Below, in pieces: positions 24,710 to 33,708 of a stretch of DNA of 64,000 nt. Made by a program: the position numbers and the translations under genes. Location of the stretch: positions 56,275-120,274 of the forward strand of contig JAVBOR010000007.1 in the NCBI GenBank assembly GCA_031550325.1, read 5' to 3'. Below the pieces are notes generated by a model. The model was not told the origin of the DNA and did not search any database. It worked only from the letters and a program-made list of their open reading frames with translations. Source of the stretch: JAVBTT01 sp031550325. GTDB lineage: Bacteria; Bacillota; Clostridia; Oscillospirales; UBA929. How positions within the stretch are numbered: position 1 is the stretch's first letter; every line of letters begins with the position of its first letter.

Positions 24710-25891
24710 GTGAAGGAGGTTATTGGTCTGGGAATCAGAAAGCTGATGCAGGATAAACTGACGGTTTGCTCGGAGTATAGAGTTGAGTTTAAAAAAAGAA
24801 ACGCCAAGTTTAACAACACGGCGCTGATTCTGGCGGGCATTCTGGTTGCGCTGATGCTGGCGATTGTGCTGGTAGTTTCAACCATTAATGACATTCCTCA
24901 GATGTCGGAAATTCGGCCTGTATATATTGCGTCCATCATATTTTTGCTGTTCTCGGCAGGCGTTCTCTTGTTGATCAGGCTGAAGCTGCCCGGGCTGCTG
25001 TGGCTGAGCGAGGCGCTGGCCGCGATGATCTATCTGATCACCATGGCGCTGATGCAGTGGAGCACCCATATTGAACTGCCCGCAACCCACATCAAGGATA
25101 TCTCTGTCTTTATCTTCGGCTTATTTGTGCTTGTCGTGTTTTTGCGGTTTCGCCCGCTGGTCACGTTCGGCCTGCAGACAGTGTGCATTCTCATGTTTAT
25201 AGGGCTGATGGTCGTGGAGCGCGGCGAGATCATCAACTTTTTTGCCTCGCTGACCAATGGCATCTGCTGCTATGTCCTTTCGGTTGTGTCGGCGGTGGCC
25301 ATATACGTCATGCATGTGCGCAGCTTTAACAATGAAAAGACGCTGGAGCAGCTGCTGACGTCGGACTACCTGACGCATGTGCACAACCGGAGAGGGTATG
25401 ACTTTATGCTGCGCCGCATCTGGGATGAGGCGGAGAAGACAGGGACCAATATATCCCTGTTTATCATTGACGTCGATCATTTTAAGAAGTTTAACGACTG
25501 CTATGGGCACGCCGAGGGCGATATTTGCCTGACGCGCGTGGCCGCCACCATCACAGAATCTGTGCGCAAGAATGATTTTGTGGCGCGGTACGGCGGGGAG
25601 GAGTTTGCGGTCATCCTGGCAGACACCGGCGCTGATGACGTTGAGTTGATCGCCAAGCGCATTCTGCGCGACATCCACATGCTGAGAATCAGGCATGAGC
25701 AGTCGGAGCACGGCTATGTCTCCGTGAGCATTGGCGTCTCTACCGCCGTGCCGGGTAAAAAGGAAGTTCAATTCGCGGACTTTTCCAAAAGTGCCGACGA
25801 CGCGCTTTACGACGCCAAGCGCACGGGACGCAACAAGATCGTGTATTCAAACACGCTGATGCCGGGCAAACGTGCAAAAAAAACATCTTGA
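24710..25891 (+). CDS. Membrane diguanylate cyclase (GGDEF)
   Basis: About 390 residues. Six or so hydrophobic segments span residues 35-205, followed by a GGDEF domain: LTSDYLTHVHNRRGYDFML, DVDHFKKFNDCYGHAEGD and ARYGGEEFAVIL. The intact GGEEF signature predicts synthesis of cyclic di-GMP from two GTP, a second messenger that usually opposes motility. The start is uncertain: an AAGGAGG at 24713-24719 overlaps the GTG at 24710 and would instead serve a CTG at 24728 or another nearby non-ATG codon. The membrane sensor does not match a named domain I recognise. Confidence 0.88.
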   Translation: MKEVIGLGIRKLMQDKLTVCSEYRVEFKKRNAKFNNTALILAGILVALMLAIVLVVSTINDIPQMSEIRPVYIASIIFLLFSAGVLLLIRLKLPGLLWLSEALAAMIYLITMALMQWSTHIELPATHIKDISVFIFGLFVLVVFLRFRPLVTFGLQTVCILMFIGLMVVERGEIINFFASLTNGICCYVLSVVSAVAIYVMHVRSFNNEKTLEQLLTSDYLTHVHNRRGYDFMLRRIWDEAEKTGTNISLFIIDVDHFKKFNDCYGHAEGDICLTRVAATITESVRKNDFVARYGGEEFAVILADTGADDVELIAKRILRDIHMLRIRHEQSEHGYVSVSIGVSTAVPGKKEVQFADFSKSADDALYDAKRTGRNKIVYSNTLMPGKRAKKTS

Positions 25892-25916
25892 TTCCTTTTT
25901 GCGGATCGTGTATACT
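25888..25916 (+). promoter_or_regulatory. Promoter of tRNA-Gly
   Basis: TTGATT at 25888-25893, a 17-base spacer, TATACT at 25911-25916. The -35 box overlaps the GGDEF stop codon. Confidence 0.65.
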
Positions 25917-25929
25917 GCTGATGGAACAC

Positions 25930-26004
25930 GCGGGAGTAGTTCAGCGGTAGAGCGTCGGCTTCCCAAGCCGAAAGTCGCGGGTTCGAATCCCGTTTCCCGC
26001 TCCA
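25930..26004 (+). tRNA. tRNA-Gly (CCC anticodon)
   Basis: A cloverleaf with acceptor GCGGGAG pairing with TTCCCGC (one G-T), D-arm GTTCAGCGGTAGAGC, anticodon stem TCGGC/GCCGA with loop TTCCCAA (anticodon CCC), T-loop GTTCGAATC and encoded CCA. It reads the GGG codon. It is followed by its own terminator. Confidence 0.95.
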
Positions 26005-26005
26005 C

Positions 26006-26052
26006 GCGGAGTGTTCTTACAGCGACTTTGCTGTGAGAACACTCCGCTTTTT
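26006..26052 (+). terminator. Strong terminator after tRNA-Gly
   Basis: GCGGAGTGTTCT pairs with AGAACACTCCGC, with inner ACAGC/GCTGT, then a run of five T from 26048. Confidence 0.85.
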
Positions 26053-26062
26053 CCTTTTGGCT

Positions 26063-26175
26063 GACAGAGAACCCTTGGTTCTTTGTCAAAGCGAGGGCTT
26101 AGATCAAACCGCCTGCGGCGTCAGGCTCGACGCGAATCCAGGAAAAGGACGAAGGCGTAAAGCGCTTTCTTGACA
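26063..26175 (+). repeat. Modular intergenic repeat, copy R2
   Basis: Starts with the a hairpin (GACAGAGAACC, 26063-26073, pairing with GGTTCTTTGTC, 26077-26087, one G-T). It continues with AAAGCGAGGGCTT, a decayed b module (CAAACCGCC) and the e core CGTCAGGCTCGACG at 26119-26132, which is identical in R6 and R9. It ends with the f end (GGACGAAGGCG, then CTTTCTTGACA). It lies between the tRNA-Gly terminator and the M20 gene. Confidence 0.65.
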
Positions 26176-26252
26176 AAGCAGCCCCGCCCATTCCTGCCGG
26201 ACACGGAATTATGGCGAAAAAGCAAAGCTTTTGCAGCTCAAGCCCGATGATC

Positions 26253-26281
26253 TTTTCAAATGTAAACATGTGTGGTATACT
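26253..26281 (+). promoter_or_regulatory. Promoter of the M20 peptidase gene
   Basis: TTTTCA at 26253-26258, 17 bases, TATACT at 26276-26281, preceded by an extended TGG. Confidence 0.55.
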
Positions 26282-26303
26282 GCAGCAAAGAAAGGATGAG
26301 TCT

Positions 26304-27746
26304 ATGCCGGCAGTATTTTACATTTGGCTGGGCGTTTTGGCGGCGCTGCTTGTGCTGCCTCTGGTGGTTGCGATACGCACGTCGCGTATTCGTCCCGTCC
26401 AGGCGGCTGCGCTGTCCAGGCCGGATTTTGACTCCGCTGCCGCGCAGCGCGCCAGCGAGAGCCTAGCCGGAGCCATCCGGTTCCAAACGGTCATCCGGGA
26501 CGGCACGCCCGACACGGGTGAATGGGTGCGTCTGCGCGACTATCTGCGGTCGCGCTATCCTATGGTTCATGAGAAACTTGCGCCGGAACAGGTGGCCGGG
26601 TATAGCCTTGTCTATCACTGGAAAGCGCCGGAGCCCGGCAAACTTCCGCTGCTATTTTGCGCGCATATGGATGTTGTGCCCGCCGAAGGGCATTGGGAGC
26701 ACGGCCCGTTTGAGGGCGTTATTCAGGACGGATATGTTTGGGGCCGCGGCGCGCTGGACTGCAAGCATTTGATGATTTGCCTGCTCGAAGCGGCGGAGCG
26801 CTTGCTGGAGCAGGGGTATGTCCCGGAGAGAGATATCTATCTGGCGTTTGGACACGATGAGGAGATCGGCGGGCCCGAAGGCGCGCGCAACATCGCCAAG
26901 CTTTTTCATCAGCGCGGACTGCGCTTTGCCATGGTTTTGGATGAAGGGGGAGCGCTTGCTCGCGCGCCGATCGCCACGGGCCGGCCGGTGGCCGAGGTCT
27001 CCGTGGCGGAGAAGGGCATGGTCAACCTGCGCATGACGGTGCGCGGCGAACCCGGTCACGCATCGACGCCGCCCCGCCACACCGCGCTCGGAAAGATGAG
27101 CGAAGCAGTTGCGCGCATGGAATTCCGCCGGAGCAAGGCACGCTTAACGCCCGTGGTGCTTGACACGCTCAAGCTGCTCGCGCCCTTCTTTCCCTATAAG
27201 CTGCGCATGTATATTGCCAACCTGTGGCTGTTCAGGCGGCCGCTTCTGAACCTATTGGCCGCCGACCCGCGGTCAAACGCGCTGATTCGCACCACGGTTG
27301 CCGCAACCATGGCCACATGCGGAACGGCGCCCAACGTGCTGCCTGAATCGGCCCAGGCGGTGTTTAACGCGCGTCTTCTGCACGGGGATGATGAGGCTGC
27401 GCTGCTCAGTTATCTGTGCGACGTCACGCATGATCTGGAAGCAGAGTTTGAGCTTCTTTACGCCAGTGAGCCCTCGGCCGTGGCGGACTACGGCGGCGCG
27501 GCGTTCCATACGCTCTCGGACTCCATCCGGAATGTCTTCGGCGAGGTGGCCGTGGTGCCGTATCTGATGACGGGCGGAACCGACGCGCGGTACTACGAGG
27601 GCCTCAGCGACAGCGTGCTGCGCTTTTGCCCGTTTATCCTCACGCCCGACGATCAGGCCACCATCCACAGCGTTGACGAGCGCGTGATGTGTGATGCGTT
27701 GGGCGTCGCCGTGCGGTTCTATGAGGATTTGATCAAGCGATTTTAG
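26304..27746 (+). CDS. M20 family metallopeptidase, membrane-anchored
   Basis: 480 residues. An N-terminal membrane helix or uncleaved signal (about residues 3-25) precedes an M20 zinc hydrolase domain: FCAHMDVVPAEG (metal His and Asp), WGRGALDCKHLM (bridging Asp), GHDEEIGGPEGA (general base Glu and metal Glu), a dimerisation domain with GEPGHASTPP, and a C-terminal region with GGTDARYY and SVDERV. The layout is like carboxypeptidase S/PM20D1, which act on N-acyl amino acids or dipeptides. The substrate is unknown. The ATG at 26304 follows AAAGGATG. Confidence 0.85.
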   Translation: MPAVFYIWLGVLAALLVLPLVVAIRTSRIRPVQAAALSRPDFDSAAAQRASESLAGAIRFQTVIRDGTPDTGEWVRLRDYLRSRYPMVHEKLAPEQVAGYSLVYHWKAPEPGKLPLLFCAHMDVVPAEGHWEHGPFEGVIQDGYVWGRGALDCKHLMICLLEAAERLLEQGYVPERDIYLAFGHDEEIGGPEGARNIAKLFHQRGLRFAMVLDEGGALARAPIATGRPVAEVSVAEKGMVNLRMTVRGEPGHASTPPRHTALGKMSEAVARMEFRRSKARLTPVVLDTLKLLAPFFPYKLRMYIANLWLFRRPLLNLLAADPRSNALIRTTVAATMATCGTAPNVLPESAQAVFNARLLHGDDEAALLSYLCDVTHDLEAEFELLYASEPSAVADYGGAAFHTLSDSIRNVFGEVAVVPYLMTGGTDARYYEGLSDSVLRFCPFILTPDDQATIHSVDERVMCDALGVAVRFYEDLIKRF

Positions 27747-27747
27747 T

Positions 27748-27850
27748 CTGTGAAAGAACCTCCCGTTCTTTCACAGAGCGGGGACTGGTTTAAACGGCTG
27801 CGGCGGTTTGCAGAGAAAGGCGTTGCGGAAGTGATTCCCGCAACGCCTCA
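27748..27850 (+). repeat. Modular intergenic repeat, copy R3
   Basis: The a hairpin CTGTGAAAGAAC (27748-27759) pairs with GTTCTTTCACAG (27765-27776), starting one base after the M20 stop codon. Then comes the spacer AGCGGGGACTGG, a decayed b hairpin (27792-27809) and the g hairpin GGCGTTGCGG (27819-27828) pairing with CCGCAACGCC (27838-27847), which also occurs at 19315. The g hairpin can terminate both convergent genes. Confidence 0.7.
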
Positions 27851-27868
27851 GATTCAATCTTTTGCGCC

Positions 27869-29161
27869 TTACTCGGTCTCTTTGCGGAAGCCCTCGGGCG
27901 TGTAGCCGGGGAGCTTTGGGGAAAGCGGGACGCAGCGCAGACGCGCAAAGCGCTGCAGACCGTGCTCCATAGGGCTGTCCGGCCAACTCTCGCCGATGAG
28001 CGGCATGGCGTAGCGCACAAAGTCATCGGTGACGTCGGTCTTGTCAGGGCTGAGCCAGTGCGCAGGCAGATGGCGCTCGGAGAGAGCGACAACGCGCAGG
28101 GGAACCTTGTCGTAGCGCGGGCGATAGGGAAGGCCCTGCCCACGCAGGATGGTGGCCATGAAGCCCGTGCCGTCGCGCATGGCCATGTCGACCGCGTGCG
28201 CGCCCACCTGGTACGCCTCTTCAATGTCGACGCGCGAGCGGTAAATGGCAGTTGAGCGCTGGAGAACGCCAGGCACCTGTCCCGTGACCTGCCCGCGCGC
28301 GTTGAGCCCGGATTGGTTGAGATGGTTGACCACCACCTGGGCCACCGTGGACTGGGACGCGCCATATTCCACGTGGCCAAAGCCGTCGCGCTTTTCGCCG
28401 AGCGATCCGACCGGAAAGCCCTCGCTGACGACAACGACGCAGCGTCCGTGCCGGGCGAGCGACTGGCGCACGTGGTCGGTCAGTTCAGGGAGGCCCAGGC
28501 CGCTCTCGGCAAAGAACATCTTCAGCGGCGTCTGCCGCCCGGGGTCGGAGAGCCGCGCCGCCGCTGTGATGAATCCGCTGCCGCGGCCCATGGCCTGCAG
28601 AACGGCAACGGGCTCGGACACGCACATGCCCCTGTTTTCCTCTTCGGTGTTCTGAATGACGCTGGCCCAGTAGCGCGCGGCGCTGCCGTAACCCGGCGTG
28701 TGGTCGATCACCGTAAACTCCTCGTCGCCGATGTCGTTGTCAATCGTCTTCGGCACGCCTGCCACAACGAGCTCCAGCCCGCGGCGGCGCGCCAGCGCGG
28801 AGATTTTGTCGGCGGTGTCCATGCTGTCGTTGCCGCCGATGTAGAAAAAATACCCGATGTTGTGGGCGCGGAAGACGTCAATGATGCGTTCGTAGTCAGC
28901 CTCTTTGGCATCGGTCAGCTTGTATCGGCAAGTGCCGATGGCGCCCGACGCGGGAGTGCAGCGCAGCAAGGAGAGCTCGTGCGGATCCTCCCGGCCGAGG
29001 TCGGTGAGCGACTCGGTCAGCACGCCCTCAATGCCGTGGCGCGCTGCAAGCACCGAGCCGATCGCGTTCGGGTACGCCAGACAGCGCTCCAGCGTGCCGA
29101 GCAGAGAGGCGTTGATGACAGGGGATGGGCCGCCCCCAAGGGCAATGAGCGCGTTGACCAT
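27869..29161 (-). CDS. pfp: 6-phosphofructokinase, pyrophosphate-dependent type
   Basis: 430 residues. Phosphorylates fructose 6-phosphate in glycolysis. The phosphoryl-donor motif reads GGNDSMDTA and the catalytic loop PKTIDNDI. In this superfamily Asp in place of Gly after the GG-D/N position, and Lys in PKTIDND, mark pyrophosphate rather than ATP as donor. PGYGSAARYWASV and MGRGSGFI are the sugar-phosphate site. Asn replaces the Asp usual in GGDDS. The ATG at 29161 follows CAGGAGG. It probably heads away from topB in one transcript (20-base gap). Confidence 0.85.
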   Translation of the reverse strand: MVNALIALGGGPSPVINASLLGTLERCLAYPNAIGSVLAARHGIEGVLTESLTDLGREDPHELSLLRCTPASGAIGTCRYKLTDAKEADYERIIDVFRAHNIGYFFYIGGNDSMDTADKISALARRRGLELVVAGVPKTIDNDIGDEEFTVIDHTPGYGSAARYWASVIQNTEEENRGMCVSEPVAVLQAMGRGSGFITAAARLSDPGRQTPLKMFFAESGLGLPELTDHVRQSLARHGRCVVVVSEGFPVGSLGEKRDGFGHVEYGASQSTVAQVVVNHLNQSGLNARGQVTGQVPGVLQRSTAIYRSRVDIEEAYQVGAHAVDMAMRDGTGFMATILRGQGLPYRPRYDKVPLRVVALSERHLPAHWLSPDKTDVTDDFVRYAMPLIGESWPDSPMEHGLQRFARLRCVPLSPKLPGYTPEGFRKETE

Positions 29162-29181
29162 ACGGTAAGCCTCCTGTTACG

Positions 29182-31356
29182 TTACGATTTGTTTTGTTCC
29201 TTCCACTTGGCCAGCTGGGCGGCAAGCGCGAAGTTTCCGCCGCCCGCCTGTTGCTGCGCTGCCATAAACTTGTTGACATCTGTCTTGTTCGCGCCGGCCT
29301 CGCCGCGGCGCTTTTCAAAGTCGGTGAGCTTTTCCCGGTGGCCGCACACACAGACAAACATGCGCTTTTCGCCCTCTCCGCGCAGCTCCAGCTTTTTATG
29401 ACAGTTGGGGCAGCGCGCGTTGGTTTCCACAGAAACGCTCTTGCGGTAGCCGCATTCACGGTCGGGGCAGACGAGCATTTTTCCGCGCTTGCCCTGCACG
29501 TCCAGCAGAAGCTTGCCGCAGTCGGGGCACTTTTCGCGCGTCTGGTTGTCGTGCTGATATTTGGCGTCGCTGGCGATGACCATCGAGACAAGCTTGGCAG
29601 CGTACGCGCGCATCTGGGCGACAAACGCGTCCTTGCTGCCCTGCCGCTTGCTGATGGCCGAAAGCTGCTGCTCCCATCGCGCGGTGAGCTCGGCTGACTT
29701 CAGCTCGGGCGGGACGATGGAAATGAGCTGAATGCCCTTGGAGGTCGGCACGAGCTCCTTGCCGCGCCGCTCCATGTAAAAGGACGAAAACAGCTTTTCA
29801 ATGATATCTGCGCGTGTGGCGGGCGTACCCAGCCCGCTGGTCTGCTGCATGATATCGCGCGAGGCCTTGCTCTCCAGCGGGGGATTTTCCATGGCGGTGA
29901 GCAGCGTGGCCTCGGTGTACCGGGCGGGCGGCTTGGTCTTTCCGGTCTCCAGTTTTATGGAGCGCAAGCTCAGGCGTTCGCCCTGGCGAAGAGGCGGCAG
30001 GGTCTGCTCGCCGTATTCGTCTTCGGTCTCGTCGTCGCCGAGGACGCCCGTGCTGTAGGCAGCTTTCCAGCCCGGAGAGCGGACGATCTTTCCCTTGGCG
30101 CCGAAACGCTCTCTGCCAATCGTGGCGACAAGCTTTGTCTCCTCGTATTCATACGCCGGAGACAGAACCGCAAGAAAGCGCCGCACGACGAGATCGTAGA
30201 TGTTTCGCTCCTGCGGCGAGAGCGCCGACAGGTTTACGGGTTCCTCCGTGGGAATGATCGCGTGATGATCGGTGACCTTGGCGTTGTCCACCAGATAGCG
30301 CGTCGAGAGCGGGCGCATGCGCAAAAGTGCCCCGGCCATCTCGCGGTAAGGCCCGACGGCCACGCTCCTCAAACGGTCGGTCAGCGTGGAGGCGACGTCA
30401 GACGTGATGTAGCGCGAGTCGGTTCGCGGATAGGTCAGAAGCTTGTGCCGCTCGTAAAGAGACTGCATCAGCGAAAGGGTCTCCTTGGCCGAATAGGCGA
30501 ACTTTCGGTTGGCGTCGCGCTGCAGCTCGGTCAGGTCATACGCGGCGGGCGGCGCTTTGTGCTTATACTGCTTACTCAGGTCGGTGATGACTGCCGGCTT
30601 CCCGGCGCAGGAGGAACAGACCGCCTCCGCGGCAGCTTTGTCAAATGTGCGCGTCTGTCCGCCCGGGCTGACCCACAGGGCAGAAAACCCGTCAAACGCA
30701 GCGCGCACGCCAAAGGTGTCGCGCGGCACAAACGACTTGATCTCCTGTTCGCGCGCGACAATCAGCGAAAGCGTCGGCGTCTGCACGCGTCCGCCCGAGA
30801 GCTGCGCGTTGTGCTTGCAGGTCAGCGCGCGCGTGACGTTGAGTCCGACCAGCCAGTCGGCCTCGGCGCGCGCCTGGGCCGAGGCGTACAGCGCGTCAAA
30901 CTCCTGCGACGGGCGCAGGCCGGCAAAACCCTCGCGTATGGCCTTTTCAGTCTGGGAGGAAATCCACAGCCGCCGGGCCGGCTTGCGGCAGCCCGCCTTG
31001 AGAAGAATCCACCGCGCGACCAGCTCGCCCTCGCGTCCGGAGTCGGTGGCAATGATGATGTCGCTGACGTCGGCGCGGCCGAGCAGCTGTTTGACGACGC
31101 GAAACTGCTTGGACGTCTCCTGCATCACCACGAGCTGCATCCTTTCGGGAAGCATCGGCAGAGACTCAAGGCTCCAGGTCTTATACTGTTCTCCGTAGGC
31201 CTCGGGGTCGGCCAGCGTCACCAGATGGCCGAGCGCCCAGGTGACGATATACCGCTCGCCCGCGATGCAGCCCTCGCTGTTTTGGCGGCAGCCCAGCACT
31301 TTGGCCAGCTCCCGCGCCACCGAGGGCTTTTCGGCCAGCACAAGAGATTTTCCCAT
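29182..31356 (-). CDS. topB: DNA topoisomerase III (type IA)
   Basis: 724 residues. Relaxes and decatenates DNA by single-strand passage. It has the Toprim domain at the N terminus (SLVLAEKPSVARELAKVLGC; ATDSGREGELVARWI), the active tyrosine in LLTYPRTDSRYI, and TSGLGTPATRADIIEKLFSS. The C terminus has two zinc-finger-like cysteine sets (CPDCGKLLLDVQGKRGKMLV, then CPDREC; CPNCHKKL and CVCGH). AAGGAG precedes the ATG. Confidence 0.95.
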   Translation of the reverse strand: MGKSLVLAEKPSVARELAKVLGCRQNSEGCIAGERYIVTWALGHLVTLADPEAYGEQYKTWSLESLPMLPERMQLVVMQETSKQFRVVKQLLGRADVSDIIIATDSGREGELVARWILLKAGCRKPARRLWISSQTEKAIREGFAGLRPSQEFDALYASAQARAEADWLVGLNVTRALTCKHNAQLSGGRVQTPTLSLIVAREQEIKSFVPRDTFGVRAAFDGFSALWVSPGGQTRTFDKAAAEAVCSSCAGKPAVITDLSKQYKHKAPPAAYDLTELQRDANRKFAYSAKETLSLMQSLYERHKLLTYPRTDSRYITSDVASTLTDRLRSVAVGPYREMAGALLRMRPLSTRYLVDNAKVTDHHAIIPTEEPVNLSALSPQERNIYDLVVRRFLAVLSPAYEYEETKLVATIGRERFGAKGKIVRSPGWKAAYSTGVLGDDETEDEYGEQTLPPLRQGERLSLRSIKLETGKTKPPARYTEATLLTAMENPPLESKASRDIMQQTSGLGTPATRADIIEKLFSSFYMERRGKELVPTSKGIQLISIVPPELKSAELTARWEQQLSAISKRQGSKDAFVAQMRAYAAKLVSMVIASDAKYQHDNQTREKCPDCGKLLLDVQGKRGKMLVCPDRECGYRKSVSVETNARCPNCHKKLELRGEGEKRMFVCVCGHREKLTDFEKRRGEAGANKTDVNKFMAAQQQAGGGNFALAAQLAKWKEQNKS

Positions 31357-31437
31357 GGCGTTGTCTCCTTTTGAGCAGACAGGCGAAGGCGGGCGCCGAA
31401 AAGGCTGTTCGCCAGATCGGACACCCGCCCGCGCGCA

Positions 31438-32874
31438 TCAGTATTGATAGCCCCAGTAGAGCATGGTCTCGGCCTTGCCGCCGCATACGGCGCAGTGCCC
31501 GCCAAGATCCTCCTGGTCAAACGGCATACAGCGCGATTTCATGCCGCCGGTTTTATCCTTGACAAGCTCCTCACAGGCGTTTGAGCCGCACCACATCGTT
31601 TTGATAAAGCCGCCCTTTTCCCGGGCGATACACGCCATGTCGTCCAGATCGTGGGCGACAGAGGTTTTTTCGGCCAGGTTGGCGCGCGCGCGGTCGAGCA
31701 GCTCGGCCTGGATCGAATCAAGTTCGGCCTTGACGGCGTCGGCAATCCCGTCAAGCGGTGAAACCAGCTTGCCGCCAGTGCGCCGCGCGAGCACGCACTG
31801 GCCGGCCTCGATATCGCGCGGGCCGAGCTCGATGCGCAGCGGAACGCCCTTCATTTCATGTTCGGCAAACTTCCAGCCGGGCGAGGCGTCTGAGTTGTCC
31901 GTCTTGACGCGCAGGCCGGCGGCGCGCAGCTCCTGCTCCAGCAGGTTCGCGCGTTCGGTGACGCCCGGCTTGTGCGAGGCGACCGGAACGATGATCACCT
32001 GCAGGGGCGCGATGCGCGGCGGCAGAACCAGCCCGGAGTTGTCGCCATGCGTCATGATGATGCCGCCGATGATGCGTGTGGACAGCCCCCACGACGTCTG
32101 AAACACGGGTTTGAGCTGATTGTCGCGGTCGGTAAACAGGATGTCGAACGCCTTGGCGAAGCCATCCCCGAAAAAGTGGGAAGTGCCGCTTTGCAGCGCC
32201 TTGCCGTCGTGCATCATGCATTCAATCGTATAGGTCGAGACGGCGCCGGCGAATTTTTCGCTGTCGGTCTTTTTGCCCTTGACAACGGGCATGGCCAGCG
32301 AATTTTCGGCCAGATCGGCGTAAACGTCAAGCATTCTCAGCGTCTCTTCCATGGCCTCCTCGGGTGTGGCGTGCGCGGTGTGGCCCTCCTGCCACAGAAA
32401 CTCGCGGTGGCGCAAAAACGGCCGCGTCGACTTCTCCCAGCGCAGCACCGAGCACCACTGATTGTAGAGTTTGGGGAGGTCGCGCCAGCTCTGAACCACA
32501 TGCGAGTAATGCTCGCAAAACAGAGTCTCCGACGTCGGCCGGATGCACAGCCGCTCTGTCAGCGGCTCGGTTCCGCCGTGCGTGACCCAGGCCACCTCGG
32601 GGGCAAAGCCCTCCACGTGGTCTTTTTCACGCTGCAGAAGCGATTCGGGAATGAGCAAAGGCATATAGACGTTTTCGTGTCCGGTTCGTTTAAACGAAGC
32701 GTCAAGAATCGCCTGGATGTTTTCCCAGAGCGCATAAGCGTGCGGGCGCAGCACGACGCAGCCCTTCACGCTTGAGTAGTCCACAAGTTCGGCCTTGAGC
32801 ACGACGTCCGTGTACCACTTGGCAAAGTCCTCCTCCATGGATGTGATCTGCTCCACCTGTTTTTTTTCAGCCAC
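31438..32874 (-). CDS. proS: Prolyl-tRNA synthetase
   Basis: 478 residues, the short archaeal/eukaryal-like class II ProRS. Charges tRNA-Pro. Class II motifs are visible: RPTSETLFCEHYSHVVQSWR (motif 2 area), LRWEKSTRPFLRHREFLWQE, and GIIMTHGDNSGLVLPPRIAP (motif 3), followed by the anticodon-binding domain. The C-terminal domain ends with a CAVC-type zinc site and a Tyr (YWGYQY), as in this subgroup. I choose the GTG at 32874 because GGGGG lies upstream and homologs begin shortly before the TSMEEDFAKWY sequence; the longer frame reads through intergenic sequence. Confidence 0.93.
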   Translation of the reverse strand: MAEKKQVEQITSMEEDFAKWYTDVVLKAELVDYSSVKGCVVLRPHAYALWENIQAILDASFKRTGHENVYMPLLIPESLLQREKDHVEGFAPEVAWVTHGGTEPLTERLCIRPTSETLFCEHYSHVVQSWRDLPKLYNQWCSVLRWEKSTRPFLRHREFLWQEGHTAHATPEEAMEETLRMLDVYADLAENSLAMPVVKGKKTDSEKFAGAVSTYTIECMMHDGKALQSGTSHFFGDGFAKAFDILFTDRDNQLKPVFQTSWGLSTRIIGGIIMTHGDNSGLVLPPRIAPLQVIIVPVASHKPGVTERANLLEQELRAAGLRVKTDNSDASPGWKFAEHEMKGVPLRIELGPRDIEAGQCVLARRTGGKLVSPLDGIADAVKAELDSIQAELLDRARANLAEKTSVAHDLDDMACIAREKGGFIKTMWCGSNACEELVKDKTGGMKSRCMPFDQEDLGGHCAVCGGKAETMLYWGYQY

Positions 32875-32972
32875 CCGTATCCCCCGCTTTCTTAAGGCAC
32901 AGCTCCCAAGGAGCGTTCCTTTCATTTTACCGTCCCGCGGGGCGGTTGTCAACACAGGCTTACAAAACAGAC

Positions 32973-33090
32973 TGACAAAGCAGGGACTGGAGAAACCCAA
33001 ACGCAGCGTGTCAAAAAGGTTCTCGCAAACCGCGTCCTTTTTCGGATTCACTCCGGGATAAGGACGAAGGCGCAAAGCACATTTTTGACA
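32973..33090 (+). repeat. Modular intergenic repeat, copy R4
   Basis: Contains the end of an a module (TGACAAAGCAGGGACTGG), a decayed b (GCAAACCGCG), the c core CGGATTCACTCCGGG at 33043-33057, and the f end (AAGGACGAAGGCGCAAAGC, then TTTTTGACA). No full a hairpin remains. It lies between the 5' end of proS and the 3' end of the MecA-like gene and is the one copy not placed at a 3' end that reads into a. Confidence 0.6.
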
Positions 33091-33108
33091 TAACCGTATG
33101 GACGTTGG

Positions 33109-33618
33109 TCAGGTGTGCCGGACAGCGCTTTGCACCGCCAGCCTTCCCAGCGCGTTACGGCCGATCAGCTGCTTGCCGTGTTCGGATAGAAAGCGCTCAT
33201 AGCCTTTCTTGTATGCCATAATTTGCCCATACTCGCTCAGCCGTTCGGCCAGATGCTGAAAAGCGCGCCCAGAGCCGTCGACATGCAGGATGTACGCGCC
33301 GTCCAGCCAGAACAGCGAGGATTTGGCCCGACCGGAAACACAGGTGGCGTCCAGCAGCGCGTCAATCGAGTCAAAGGAGAAAAAGAGCGCGCCCTGTTCG
33401 GTGTCCTCCTTGAGCTGGACAAACAACATCACGCCAACGCGTCCCGTATAGGCCTCAATTTGGTCTAAAAGCGCTGTTTCAAGGCCCAAATTGCCCAGTG
33501 CCGCGGTCACTACGCTATGCGCCTCGTCTTTGCCGAGCTCTTTCCAGCCATGGGCGTGAATTTCAGCCGATTCTATGTATACGGTTACACAGTTTTTGCC
33601 CGCGCGGTGCACAACCAT
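33109..33618 (-). CDS. MecA-like adaptor protein
   Basis: 169 residues. MecA proteins deliver substrates such as ComK to the ClpC protease. The C-terminal half fits the MecA fold (LFFSFDSIDALLDAT; SLFWLDGAYILHV; LAERLSEYG), and the N terminus (VTVYIESAEIHAHGWKELGK) resembles the MecA substrate-binding domain. It is shorter and more diverged than Bacillus MecA (218 residues). The ATG at 33618 follows AGGGAAG. The usual competence genes are not in the window. Confidence 0.65.
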   Translation of the reverse strand: MVVHRAGKNCVTVYIESAEIHAHGWKELGKDEAHSVVTAALGNLGLETALLDQIEAYTGRVGVMLFVQLKEDTEQGALFFSFDSIDALLDATCVSGRAKSSLFWLDGAYILHVDGSGRAFQHLAERLSEYGQIMAYKKGYERFLSEHGKQLIGRNALGRLAVQSAVRHT

Positions 33619-33708
33619 TTACCATCACTTCCCTGATCATTGGCGGCGCCTGCCCGAGTGTTTTTTTGACAGCGGGACGGTGGGCGGCGGACGCTTATAT
33701 TGACTTTA

